From NCBI GenBank assembly GCA_963971425.1, contig OZ020523.1, positions 10,970,867-11,034,866 on the forward strand: DNA of 64,000 bases, written 5' to 3'. The translations under genes and the position numbers were made by a program. Under the pieces are notes generated by a model. That model searched no databases. It was not told where the DNA came from and saw only the letters and a program-made list of their open reading frames with translations. The DNA is from Bryoerythrophyllum caledonicum. Lineage: Eukaryota; Streptophyta; Bryopsida; Pottiales; Pottiaceae. Numbering within the stretch: the first letter of the stretch is position 1; every line of letters starts with the position of its first letter. Positions 32,386-43,948 of this stretch are shown here, piece after piece.

Positions 32386-33125
32386 GTTTTTTGGATTTAT
32401 AAAACTACCCCTTAATCCCTAAATGTCTTTGACGATTTCACACCGAAAACACTTCAAAATTGCTTGTTTTAGTGCAATGAGTAAGGACGAAACAAAAAAC
32501 TTTTACTTCTTGTTTGAACCGTAGGATCTCAATTAAGACTTAGTAAGTAAGTCACTTAAAGAATTTCATAAAGTTTGACTGCACGGTTTGTAATATTATA
32601 GTGTTTTAAGTAGAGAAAAGAGTCCATTTTCTTCCTTGCGTTTCATGGATCAGCAGACTTTGACTTCACTTGGTGTCAAATTTTTGCACTAGACAAGGTT
32701 CAAATTCATTTCCATCATGTTAAGTATGATATTAGCTACTTGTACTCCAATTTCAAGAGGTAGAAAAACGGTGTAGCGTATTCAAACAAATTGTGTAAGG
32801 AGAGGAGGTTCAAAAATTGCCAATTTGCGTTATATTTTTTTTGAAAACTTAGTATATTTTAGAATGAGAATCCGAATGGTCCATAAGAAGGTTTGCACCA
32901 CGTAATGCTGCGGGAAAAATAAAAAGTAAATGATATGATGATCTCAAACATTTATGTGAAAATGAAGAAGTTTATATTGGTACCTTGGTTGTCAATGTGC
33001 GATAATGTGTGAAAATGTTTGACTTGGATTTATATGCTTTTTCCCCCTACAGACAAGAGATTTTTTTTAACAATTTGAAAGGAAAAAATATTACTTGCTA
33101 GTATGGAAAATCTCACATCCAATAG
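32386..33125 (-). repeat. repeat R1, inverted copy (B)
   Basis: Landmarks of copy A appear in reverse order and complement: CACCGAAAACACTTC, AGACTTTGACTTCACTTGGTG, GAGGTTCAAAAATTGCC and GAGATTTTTTTTAACAATTTG. The 5' part of the family is missing beyond about 33125. Confidence 0.55.
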
Positions 33126-33959
33126 AGTGTCCTAACAAAAGTTTTTGGAGTTGCCCAACGAGCCCGCTCTCCCCATTTGAACTTCAAAACCCTATAACTT
33201 TTTCATTAAATGTCAAATTTAGGAAAAAATTGCACCCACACAAAAGCTTTTAGTAATGTCCATTTACATTAAAAATATTAAAGAAAATTGTTACAAAACT
33301 ACATCATAGGAACTTGCCCAAACCTTCTAGAGTTCCTCGAGGAGACTCTTGAAAATCTAAAGGTTAATGAACCTAAGATAGAGGACACTATTTCCATAGG
33401 AGACCTATGTAATGGTCTTTTATGTATGCACCTGCGTCTAACTCCTTAGTTCCTAATATAGTGACCTCGTACTTGATTATGAATTAAAAAAACATTACCA
33501 AAATGGTGGCAAGTGGCAACTTGGTGTATAACACGAGTATAAGAATGGAGTACTCTATTGTCAACTATAAGGATCTATAAAATCCACTTCAAAGACTCAC
33601 AAGAATATCATTTTCCAAATTGGAAAATGGATTTCACCTTCTCCCTCAAAGTCCTAAATGTAATTTTTAAAATTTTAAAGTGGAAATCATCGTTACAAAT
33701 ATGCTCAAACGAACAAGAATTGTAGTGTCCTCTACCTTATATCCACACAACAAAAGTATTCAAAATGAAATACTCTAAACCAATATATATCCATTAAGCA
33801 AGTGACAAGTAGAAAACATCCATTATATACAAAATACATAGCGAACACTTCAGATATCAGGGTACAAATTGTCAAACTTCACACACGTTGCCAATTACAC
33901 ACGCACTTTCTAATTCAACCATTCATAATAATATTACTCCCGGATTATTTTGGGATTTT
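33126..33959. other. AT-rich intergenic, nothing seen
   Basis: No coding frame or repeat could be supported. Confidence 0.3.
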
Positions 33960-34195
33960 AAATATTATCATACATAAAAATAACATTATTTGTGAATATA
34001 TTACTCTCAAAGTAATTTAGATGTTTCTCCGAAGGTACAAAATGTCAAACTTCATGGATGCCAACTTGCATGCACAAGGATAACATACATAACATTCATA
34101 AATGTAACATTGTTTGTAAATATATTACTCTCAAATTAATGTAGATGTCCGACAGTACAAATGACAAACTTCACGGATGCCAACTTAAAGTTCAA
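33960..34195. repeat. tandem duplication of about 115 bp
   Basis: ATACATAAAAATAACATT..GAATATATTACTCTCAAAGTAAT..ACAAAATGTCAAACTTCATGGATGCCAACTT is repeated with small changes at about 34087-34190. A third, shorter piece (GTACAAATTGTCAAACTTCAC) lies at about 33860. Confidence 0.6.
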
Positions 34196-34567
34196 CTACT
34201 TTATAATACTTCCCCATCATTTTGAGATTTGAGTTCAAACTTCTAAATTGAAGTTGAAGCAGCTATTGTCAAAGGCATGTCAGAAACATCACTATTGTAA
34301 TGTACTTTGATCATGTTACGAGAACAGTGTTTCAACCTCCTTTCTAACCGTGGGCAAGTTTGACCTTCCGGAGAATTCCTCCACGTTGTCTACTGTACTC
34401 TCTTGAAAATGGACAAATCCACGCTCAACACCACTTTTTCTTGGTCATGGAACCGACATTGCAATTTTGATTGTCGGAAATTCAATCTTTGTGAAAATGT
34501 CGTCACATGTCCGTTGAAATGATGTTATCGTGAATATGCAACTCCAATGCTAACCACTAAAAGGATC

Positions 34568-35370
34568 AAGAGTCCCAAGGTGGGTTTTTGCAATCTCAAC
34601 ACATTTCCATGATTGTATTTTTATATTTCCATGGATTTGTCACCAAGATACAAGAAGATGAGAGCTATGTGGAAATGTACATTTTTTTTTTTCAGCGCAT
34701 CAATAGAACAAAAGTTACGCCATCTTAACCCTGTAAAAGATAAGGTGGCTATGGATGATGGAAGAATCTATGAGTGTAATAGATTAGGTAGGATATCAAT
34801 TTTTACTCTCGTAGATTTCTCATCATCCGTAGCCACCTCATCCATAAAGGGTTAAGCGGTTTTTTTTTTTTGGTTGAGGATAGGCATGCTGACAAACTTC
34901 AAAAACTTTTGCTTCAACTTGTTATTAACCGTGAGGTTTTTATACATAAGTATGTAACATTTTTGAACTTGAAATTGTTGAAGAAAAATAACATTTTGTA
35001 GTGTGGAACTTTCACTCCAAGATGAGTCAATGTTTCTTGCATTCTCAACCAAGGTGAAAAAAACAAATTTCACTTCCTCGTAAAAGATTTTTTTCTCATT
35101 TGATAGTTTCTACTCCAAGAAGAAACATGAATCTTTGTTTTGACCATTTGGGTTTTTGTTTCAGGAATAAATGATTTTATAAAAATTAAAAATGTGATTT
35201 TACCAAACTTGGAACCTTTTTCTTTTCCTGCTTCATTTAAAAGTAAAATATTTCACCTTCTCATCTACATTTAAAAATTGGTGTACAAAAAATGAATATT
35301 ATGTGCATCATAATGGTATAAAACCCGGAACTCTATACCAAGTGAAGTCAAAGTCTAGTGATCCTTTAAC
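34568..35370 (+). repeat. repeat R1, copy (C) carrying an inserted hairpin element
   Basis: It opens with AGAGTCCCAAGGTGGGTTTT and ends at CAAGTGAAGTCAAAGTCTAG. Between them it follows copy A, interrupted at 34724-34858 by a separate fold-back insertion. Confidence 0.55.
34724..34858. mobile_element. small hairpin (MITE-like) insertion in R1
   Basis: CTTAACCCT at the left and AGGGTTAAG at the right are perfect inverted ends. Within, AAGGTGGCTATGGATGATG pairs with CATCATCCGTAGCCACCT. The 135-bp unit is absent from the other R1 copies. Confidence 0.55.
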
Positions 35371-36371
35371 CCTCTAATGCCAGAGGCCTTCACAAGGCAT
35401 AAGAGAATCCACAAGAGTACTAGATCATGCACAACAATAACTACCCACAAGGTACATTTCACGTTGACCCCATTGCACAAAAATCATTGTAGCTCTCCAA
35501 TGCTTGCACCAATTGATGAGCCATTTGAAGCGTATGAACTAGTGCCAGACACGTTCCCAACAAAAAAGGTGCATCTAACTTAGCACCGGAAAGCACTAGA
35601 ATCAACCCAAAAACGACCACCTCAGCACTAAACATGCTACAAATACACTAGAGACTCAACATGAAACTGTGCTCTTGGTAATATTAGGTTACCAAGTTGA
35701 ACTACTAGAGAAGTCTCATGTTATCGACTATGTAAGTGATAGGTACATGATACAAGGGGGTTATGATTTCAACCCTCCCCCAAAATTTGTTCTTGGTGGG
35801 CAAGTTACAATGGCCGTTTTGGTGTGACCGAAATAGTTTCTAGAGTCTCTAGCTGAAAAGGAGATGCATGGTACGAATCAAATGTGCTTGTAAAATTACA
35901 GTGCAACCTTTTCATCATTCGTGAGCAAAACATGGCCTCTAAATGCTGAATACTGTGACTTGTGAAAGTGTTGTACAAAAGATGCAGTGAGCTCACACAT
36001 GGTACAGTTCAAACCTCATATTATGTCATCATTTGGAAGAGGACGTCGGCTCGGACCTGACGTTCAGCATCTTCCTCAGCAAAGTCACCTGTTTCCACCC
36101 AACTAGGTTAGTACTTGATGACGTGATAAACTTCCATACCATGGAGTAATTTGTTAAGTAAGGCAAAGAGTTATGAGCTCTTTCTTGGTTTAATATCAGC
36201 CTAAAAAGGCGGCTAAGATTCATGGTTCAACATGACCTCTCCTTCCTCATTCTCAAAGACGGCTAAAAGTACTTCTAACTTGAGTCTTAACTACTTCTAG
36301 ATCGAGTCTTCCATAATCTTCCATGCTTAATAAGGATTCTAGTTAGACACCACCAAGCTCTTCCATTAATC
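35371..36371. other. intergenic; start of dispersed repeat R3
   Basis: No gene is seen. From about 36190 the sequence GGCGGCTAAGATTCATGGTTCAAC begins a block that is repeated at 61070-61310. Confidence 0.35.
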
Positions 36372-36480
36372 TAGTAGCTATTAAGAGTGTACATGATAAT
36401 CTTGTGAATCGAAAGACTGGTATCTTAGTAGCTATTAAGAGTGTACATGATAATCTTGTGAATCGAAAGACTGGTATCTT
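36372..36480. repeat. perfect 54-bp tandem duplication within R3
   Basis: TAGTAGCTATTAAGAGTGTA onward for 54 bp is repeated without a mismatch at 36426. It is followed by CTTTGGGTGGCTTTATGAATAA, the R3 end also seen at about 61285, and as complements near 11563 and 47810. Confidence 0.85.
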
Positions 36481-36551
36481 ATTGAAACTTTGGGTGGCTT
36501 TATGAATAACTCAGACGAAGTGAAAAACGGGGCCCCAAATAAGAATGATAA

Positions 36552-39500
36552 TCAGGGGGGAAAATGGTTCGGATGTGAACAACGCACCTCCCGCTGCAAA
36601 TCCAAGACCTGGGACTCGCTCTCGTGCTTCTCCTCCACAGCCCGAACTATTGCTGCTTCTATCAACCTGTTCTCTGCCTCAAGCTGCCAGTGCATTGGGA
36701 GATTTATTTGACTGACTTTGAAGACTTCATAGATCTCCCGAAAACCAAAAGAGTTGCTTAGATCGAGAGAGTTGAATTGGAACAATGAGGGTTACAAGCT
36801 ACAGATTTACGTATGATCATGTCAGCAGCTTGCACATTCGAAGGGACGCGAGAGGAACACATGCAAGGATGACACACTCACCTGACCAATCGAGCAAACC
36901 CGTTGTCGCTCCATTTCAAGCTGCTGCCTCAGAAAAGTTTGCTCCTGATGCAAAGTAGCAAATTCCATCAATACGCTAAATCTCAGAAATGACTCGTCAA
37001 AAGTTACTGTGACCATGTGGAACCGTTCGTTTTGCGATGCTTAAAGAGCATTTCTGAGCATTTGTAATCTTTTCTTACCATTCAGACTAACAGGTAAATT
37101 CACAGATTATCATGACGTCCTCTATGATATTCAGGAAACAAGAAGTTGATATCTTATATGATGTAATATGAAGCCCTTCAGTACCTTGCGGACATTCTCC
37201 AACCAAGCAGCATCAACAAGCCATTTTTGCTGTCGTCGTCCAGGCGATGATACGGGGGGCACCGACATAGTAAAATCATCTCGAGACTGACCATGCCAAG
37301 GACTAGTATTTCCACCAGGACGCCCAGCACTGCAACACAAACCATCGTCACCAACAGTTACAGGAAAACGTACAAAAGTACGTACACACACTTCTTGGTG
37401 TATGAGGACCACTTGGTCTACTTGCCCTTGAGAGAGTCAAATCGACCCATTTGTTCAAAAGCACGAAACTTATTGTAATTTGGTAAACATCCAAGCATCC
37501 AATGAATAAAGTGCAAGTAATACAAGCTTGGAGGGGTATTTACATACCTGCTAGGGTTTTCGACTTCCCAATGCGTTTCTTGCTGAATTTCCCTGATACT
37601 GGAGAAACTACTTCGCCCACTCCTATGTCCGGGCGACGATCTTGTGCGTATTCGCAAGCTCTGCTCTCCATTTTCTAAGGAAAGATGAGATGTGGGATGC
37701 CCATCATGTCTGACCATGTTCGACAGTTGCCTGTCCCCTTGGATAAGTGCTGCATCAAAACTGGACATTCTTTTCAACTCTCGTACGGAGGCAGTCACTT
37801 CAGCACTTTTACGCTTTTTTTCTGATTCCTCTAATCTTTTTTGAAGCTCCAGCATATACTGATCCACCTCCTCCAAGTGCGATGTATGTACCTTCACCAA
37901 GCCTTCCTTATTTGATATCTTTGCCAACTTAGGTTTGATGTCCATGTCGCCGTGCATGATCGACCATTCTAGTTCTTTCAAAGCTCCTTGTAAAACAGCA
38001 ATTTCCTCCCGCTGAGCAGCGTTCACAGAAAACAGTTCTTGCTCCTTGCGTATCCACCTCTGCTGCCATTGTTGTAACATTTCCTCGTGTTCTTGCTTCA
38101 AAGCAGCACGACGTTTCTTCCAATCGGATTCTTTGTCCGTCTTCGCCTGTACAAGCTGTGTTTCTTTAGCTTCTAGCTCTTTGTTAAGGCTCTCAATCGC
38201 AGTCAAGGCTTCCGCAATTTCCTTGTCCATCTTGGCGACCCGGTCCACAGCAACTTGAAGTTCAGCATGACTCCGGTTGGTGTCCCTCACCTTCAACTTC
38301 TCAAGAAGTACAATATGCTCTTCCTCAAGCCTCTGATATTCCGCCTCTGCTATTTCACGAGCCTTCTGTTCTCGATCCGTTAAAATATCTCTCTCTTTCA
38401 TCAAAGTGTAGATCCTATTCGTCAATCTCTGCTCCTCTGCCTTCCTTCGCTCATCCAGCGCTTGCAAATCTTCCTGCAACATAATAATATCCTCTTCCTT
38501 CTGTCTAGCCCACTCTCTCGACTCAAGCAACTCCTGCGTGATGGCCTCCAAATCGTTCTGCCATCTCTCTTCCTTCTCCCGTATCTCCGAAACCAAGCGC
38601 CGCTTCTCCACAAAATGCAACTCCATCACATCCTCCCTCTCCTTCCGCTCCTTCGCCACTTCTCGATCTATGCTCAACACTTCATCCCTGAATTTCTGCA
38701 TTAGATTCTCCATTTGGCGCTCCCTCGAGTTCAGCTGCCCTGTCACGTCATCCAGTTCCGCTGACTTGGAACTTATTTCACTCTCAAGCTCCTGCTTCAG
38801 TGCATCAAACTGCGTCATCTTCTCCTGAACCTCAGTCCGCAGCTCATCCACTAGCTTTGAAGCACGAGAAAGCTCTTTCTCAAGCTCTTCCTTTTCAAGT
38901 CGAAGCCTCTCGAAGTTATCTGGGTCCTTCACATCCTCTAACTCATGGACTAATTTCTCGATGCTCTGGCAGCCTTCTCCTTCACTCTCTGAGTTCCTGT
39001 CTGCTTCATAACTCTCACATGAGGTATTAGTTTGGGAAGAGTTTTCCAGCATCTGTTTCTGCTGATCAGGGAGGGGAGGAGGAGATGCAAGCTTTACATT
39101 TTGGGATGAAGCTTCCAATTTTTCAAATTCCTGTTTAAGAGACGTCAATTCTCGGTCCTTGGCTTCAAGCAGAGATGACCACTTGGCAACCTGCTCTTGC
39201 TCCCGCTGTACCACGAATGCTTCCCAACCAGTCTTTTCATCGGCCCACTGCTTGCGGTGAGCTTCCAGCTCCATCTCGAAGAGTTTCCTTTCTTGCGCCA
39301 CTTCGGTGTCCCTCTTCTTATACCTTGATTCCCAGAGCGCAACGGCAGCCTCCAGGCCACTGCATTCTGTAACTAAGTTCCGTACTCTCTCCATCCACAT
39401 AGCCTCTATCTCTTCTCTTTCTTTTGCCCTTCGCAATTGCAGGTTCAGCTTCTCCTCCAGAGTGTCCCGTTCTGCTATGGCTGCATCCCGCTGTGACTTC

Positions 39501-40894
39501 CACCGGCTGGACTGCTCGCTCTCCATAAGCTTCGACCTTTTGGTACTGAACCTCTTGGAGCTCATTCTCTGGAGCTCCTTGTCCACGTCTTTCGAAACAG
39601 AGGATAACCTAATCGTGACATCTTCCTCGCTGGCCAGTTTCTCCTTGATGCTCACTAGAAAGGATAACAACCGCTTCGCCTTGTCCTCATACTCCCCGCG
39701 AATCCGCTTCTCCTCCTTCCAAGATTCCAGCATCTGATCCACTTCCACGCACGCTTCGTTCCGTCTCGCCTGCTCGACCGATACGGCCAACTCCGCCTCT
39801 CTCAGCACACCGGAGAGGCGATTCACCTCGTTCTCCATGGCCAGCAGCCGGCTCTCCAAATGGTGTCCCTTCTCGAGCGACATGCGTTGCTCTTGCTGCA
39901 ACTCATTCTCCAAATCTTCTTTCGCATGGAACGTTAACTCCGTAAGGTTTCGGTCTTGCTTCGCTCCTTCGTCTGCTTCCTTGACCATATCCTCGAATGT
40001 GAGAAATATAGTCTTCTGTGGGCTCCGAGTAGCAGCTCCCGATTTGGATATAGAACTGCTTGGTTGTGCTTCTTTGCCCTTCCCGGGCATGCTCTGCATC
40101 ACCTCGTCCATCTCATCCTGCTTCTTCTGCAGGGCTAATTCCTTCTCGGCACGGCTGAGCCGGAGCTCGTCCTCGAGCCGGCGCACCTTCCCCTCCAATA
40201 TACCGACCTCTTCCTCCAGCTGCACCTCCCGTCGTTCCATCTCGAAATGATGCTCCCTTCGCTCCATCTCCTGTGCTTCGTCGTCAGCCCGCATGCTAAA
40301 CCACATTTCATTGATCACCTGCTCGAACTCTACCTCGCCCTCCACCTTCTCCACCACATGTTCAATCCGTTCCTGGCTGAGCTTCTCCTCGAGATCTCTT
40401 TCCTTCACAGCTAAACTCCGCAGCTGCTTCAAAAGAAAGCTCGACACTAGATAATCGGTGTCGTCCCCCTTTGAAACTAATCGTGCGGCAACTTGTCCTA
40501 AGACGCTCTCGAAGTTGCCATGGCTTGCAGATGGAACTAGTTCGTTGTGATAAGTCACATGAGAAGATTTTTCGCCCTGTTCTCGATTCTCCCACTCAAC
40601 ATTTTCTGCTCCGCCACTCTTGCTCTCCGAGTCGTCGAAATGCACATGCTTAGAGGCCTTCATGGCCTGAGTATCATTCTCTTCATTGATACTTCCACTA
40701 AACCTAAGCCTTGCTCTTCTAGTCTCGCCCTCGGGTCCACTACTCGACTCCCCGAGCTCCTCTGAGCTTCCGAGTGCTTCCAAATACTCTGAGCTTCCAC
40801 TCGAGTTCTGGGAGAGATTAATTCCTTCCTCTCCTATTATTGGAACACCCGACACCTCTACATGCTCCTCAGAGTATACCTCTTGTCCCGCCAT
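36552..40894 (-). CDS. long coiled-coil protein of about 1240 residues, at least 4 exons
   Basis: Exons in order of transcription are 40894-37548, 37329-37185, 36992-36882 and 36683-36552, with in-phase GT..AG junctions. The first ATG is at 40894 (MAGQEVYSEEH). The first 160 residues are acidic and serine-rich (SSGSSEYLEALGSSEEL, KHVHFDDSE). Residues about 160-1080 are almost continuous heptad coiled coil, with one break near 270-300 (GKGKEAQPSSSISKSGAATR). A serine- and arginine-rich stretch follows (RTRSSPGHRSGRSS), then a short coiled coil in exons 3-4 (LHQEQTFLRQQLEMERQ; LIEAAIVRAVEEKHESE). There is no motor, GRIP or membrane segment, so a scaffold, tether or cytoskeletal role is only a guess; no orthologue is recognised. 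The last exon is the least certain: it could splice on from the GTGCGT donor after 36588 to an exon not found. It crosses into DNA next to repeat R3. Confidence 0.75.
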
Positions 40895-41149
40895 CAACAA
40901 CGACGGGAGGCTCCTAGAGCGTCTGGCATCCCGCCGGAGATCTAAAAACTGACAATCGCCCCCGTGAACTCGTCACTAACAATCGTCCACATGACGGCAA
41001 GTAACCCTAAGGCTGCCAACCGCAAAGGCAGTTGCTCTAGCTACTCCAATCATGCCTGCACGCCATAATTCAAATTAGTGCCTCTATCCTCCTTGTCACT
41101 GTCCGGCCAAACAGTCGACAAAATGGCATTTCCTTCCAAGAACAAGAAC

Positions 41150-41640
41150 AGAAACGCGGTTCTTAGAAAACTCGGCTGAGAAACACAACCATCAGGCTTT
41201 CAAGCAGAGCGTCCTGTAAATGTTTCTCCTTTCCTAAACCTAGAAATATCCTCCAACTCTCCTCCAACGCAACTCCACTCCTAAAATTCTCAAAATGCAT
41301 TGCAATCAGCTGATACAACACCAGAAACGCAGTCCTAAGAAATTTTCGCAACACTTTCACAACCAAAAAACTTTCAGAGCAAGAAAAAACAGAGCATAGC
41401 GTCCTGTGAATAATCCTCCTTTCCTAAACCTAGAACCATTCTCCACCTCTTCTCCAACACAACGTCACTCAAAAAATGCAACAAGTGATCCCAAGAGAAT
41501 TTTGCAAAACTCGATATATAAGCTTCTGTAGCAGACTGAGAGCAAGAACAGAGCGTCCGGTGGATATCTCTCCATCCGTAAATCTAGAAACACTTTCCGG
41601 CTCTCCTCCAATGCAACTCCACTCTTCAATTTCTCAGGTT
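41150..41640 (-). repeat. three tandem units of about 180 bp in the 5' flank of the coiled-coil gene
   Basis: The core GCGTCCTGTAAATGTTTCTC..CCTAAACCTAGAAAT..CTCCTCCAACGCAACTCCACTC starts near 41208, 41400 and 41550 with 75-85% identity. The array lies 250-750 bp upstream of the start codon and probably falls in the 5' UTR or promoter. Confidence 0.65.
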
Positions 41641-42354
41641 GACACAACCTCGGTAGTCAAACAAAGGTTACAAGCTCTTACCTCCTCACTGGTCCGCAAC
41701 TCTAGAGTCGGCTCTCCGGCACAGCGTCCAATGCAGCTCATCTAAAGATATTGTTCAATGCATACTTTGTCCGGTCTGTCGACAGAGAGCAAGCTCGAGG
41801 AAGATCACCTAAAACCAACACCATCTACCAAATGTGTAGATAAAGTAAACTAGAGGTAGATAGAGTCGGTTCAAGGTACAACCAACGAACGTCTTATTTT
41901 CGACGCGAATGATGCCGGTTAACGCTAACGGTAATAGCGCTGACCCGAAAATAGGCTCTGTGTAGATGAGAGAGCTCAGTATCTAGGGTGTTCGTAGATA
42001 GAAGCGGGTTTGGGTATGCGACGATGGCAAACGGACGTCTCGTTGTTCGCCGGAAAACGCGCCGGGAATCCGCTGAAAATGCTGCTCTTCGGGCGTGGAT
42101 GGACGATAAATGCACTGTAATGGACGAGAAAGTGTCACAATGTTATTAGCTTTGGGAAGGGTAGGTAGTTCTTGTTGGATTGTTCATTAGCAATAACAAG
42201 CCTCTACAAACCATACAATCAGTTAGAAGAATCCACAAGGTTTCGAACCTAAACCCCAGACATTTCCACGCCAACTGAAAGTTTGGAATCATGGCTTGAA
42301 AACAGAAATACAGAGAACTACACACTTACACAGTTTGGTAAAATCCTACGCTCA

Positions 42355-42740
42355 CCAAATTTCAACTTCCGCAACCACGGAAGAATCCTGCAACGAAACA
42401 AAGAATCAAGTCGACAAGTCTCGGAGTTCTGCCGGAGTTTCTAGATGAATGATTCGGGATGGCTGGCGATGCTGCAAACAAACGATCATTTCCAGCGTCT
42501 CACAGCGAATCGAAAGAACTCCGACAAGAAAATCCAGCTTCATTCCTCGCGCTCAAGAACGTCTGATTTGTACCGATCGCTCACCACCGACCAAACTCCG
42601 ACCTCAGCCACCACGGAAGAGCCCTGCGGCGAAGCATTCAATCGCGTCAACAAGCTCCGGATCAAGGAAATCTGCTGCTTCAGAGTTCTGGAGTTTCTAC
42701 CTGATTGTCGAGCAAGCTGCGGGGCGACCGGCGATGGCGG
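42355..42740 (-). repeat. tandem duplication of the 3' end of the small membrane-protein gene
   Basis: The block around 42590-42740 (CACCACGGAAGAGCCCTGCG, CGCGTCAACAAGCTCCGG, GAGTTTCTACCTGATTGTCG) recurs in decayed form at about 42365-42480 (CCACGGAAGAATCCTGCAAC, AAGTCGACAAGTCTCGGAG, GAGTTTCTAGATGAATGATTC). The duplicated piece includes the C-terminal codons and 3' flank of the gene at 42680. Confidence 0.55.
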
Positions 42741-42979
42741 AACACCGAGAGCACGCTCACAGCCAGAAGGACGGGGCTGAGGAGAACCAGAGCCGGCACG
42801 ACGAGGAAGCAGACGACCGCGCCGGTGCAGACGACCGCGGCGCCTCCCGCCAGAACCACCGCTCCCAACATCACAATCCGCCGCGCTTTCGTCAACAGAT
42901 CCCTCTCCTCTGCCGCCTCGCGTAGCATCTGCACGAGCTGCGAGACGCGAAAAAGCGTCAGACGAGCCGCGTTGCTCAT
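42680..42979 (-). CDS. small oleosin-like membrane protein with near-canonical proline knot
   Basis: The frame encodes 99 residues starting MSNAARLTLF. An amphipathic N-terminal segment (residues 1-35) is followed by about 43 uncharged residues with VLLAVSVL-type composition. In this stretch PALVLLSPVLLA matches the oleosin knot P-x5-SP-x3-P except for Ala at the last proline. A short basic, polar tail (FRHRRSPRSLL) ends the protein. Oleosins coat lipid droplets with a hydrophobic hairpin that usually spans about 70 residues. This one is markedly shorter, so a reduced oleosin, another hairpin protein or an ordinary two-pass membrane protein are all possible. No intron is needed. High GC and third-position bias support coding. 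The gene lies between, and is transcribed away from, the amidohydrolase gene. Confidence 0.5.
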   Translation of the reverse strand: MSNAARLTLFRVSQLVQMLREAAEERDLLTKARRIVMLGAVVLAGGAAVVCTGAVVCFLVVPALVLLSPVLLAVSVLSVFRHRRSPRSLLDNQVETPEL

Positions 42980-43499
42980 CCTGAGAAATCCTAACCCGAA
43001 TTTCCGTCTCGCTGACTGCAAACCTCAAGAGCTCAGTGACACCGAGCGGCGATGAGCGAGTCTATCCTGTCATGAACTCGGAGTTGACTGCATGGCGGAG
43101 ATTCCACGCATGCACGGCGGCGGTTTCAAGAAACCCCGATCACAAGTACCACGCCATGGCGGCCATGCTGCGGCGAGCAGAAGACACTTCGCTCCTTCAT
43201 TTTTTTCGATGCGAAATTGCAAACAACCGAATCGAGTCCACATTCCAAGCAAAAATTCGATTGCGACGCTAGCGAAACTGAAAATTGCTGAATCTTGTGA
43301 GAATGAACTGCACTACACATTCTTAGATTAGACTACGACGCTCGAACGGTCGATCTGCCTTAATTGCGTCCGTTTCGAGAGGTGTTTCGCATCAGTTTCC
43401 ATGTTGTCTGCAGCTAATTCCATCTCTCGATCATCAAGCCGTCGCTCGAACACGACGAGTATGCTAATTCGACCCTCTCCTCTTCGGCTGGACGAACCT

Positions 43500-43710
43500 C
43501 TCCAGCGTTGAACGAACTCGTCCAAAAGTTGGACGAAACCCTCCAAAAGTTGGACGAACTTCTCCAAAAGCTGGACGAACGCCTCAACTTTTGGACGAGC
43601 TCCTCTACTTTTGGACAAACGTCAATGCGGGAATTCGGAGACTGTGCGCAAGCTGTGAGCGCACACAATTCGACTGTAATCGCACACAATTCGACTGTGA
43701 TCGCGATGTT
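43500..43710. repeat. 21-bp minisatellite plus a 21-bp duplication
   Basis: TCCAAAAGTTGGACGAAnCnC units are repeated four to five times (43528-43620), the last ones inverted (CTTTTGGACGAGCTCCTC). GCACACAATTCGACTGTRATC is duplicated at about 43660 and 43681. The periodic frame (LQKLDE repeats) is not taken as a gene. The block lies in the 5' flank of the amidohydrolase gene. Confidence 0.7.
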
Positions 43711-43948
43711 CACAGGTTCATCGCTGAAAAATAAGAGCTACTTGAGGCAAAATTACACTAATTTCACTCATTTCCACAGAAACTAGAAGTGACACTGTCA
43801 GAAACTCAGTCACATCCTCAGAGGAAGAGCGTAGTAGAGTAGATGGTGGACGGCAAATGATCTACCTGGAGATCGATCAGCTCATTTCGTGCTTGGAATC
43901 ACACACCTCGGTTGTGTGAGGAGGGCGAGGGAGGATTAGGGTTTCGAC

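Noticed and set aside
43508-43786. Heptad-like LQKLDE peptide as a small coiled-coil gene
   Set aside because: It is encoded by a 21-bp minisatellite and the rest of the frame has no conserved features; it sits in the amidohydrolase 5' flank.
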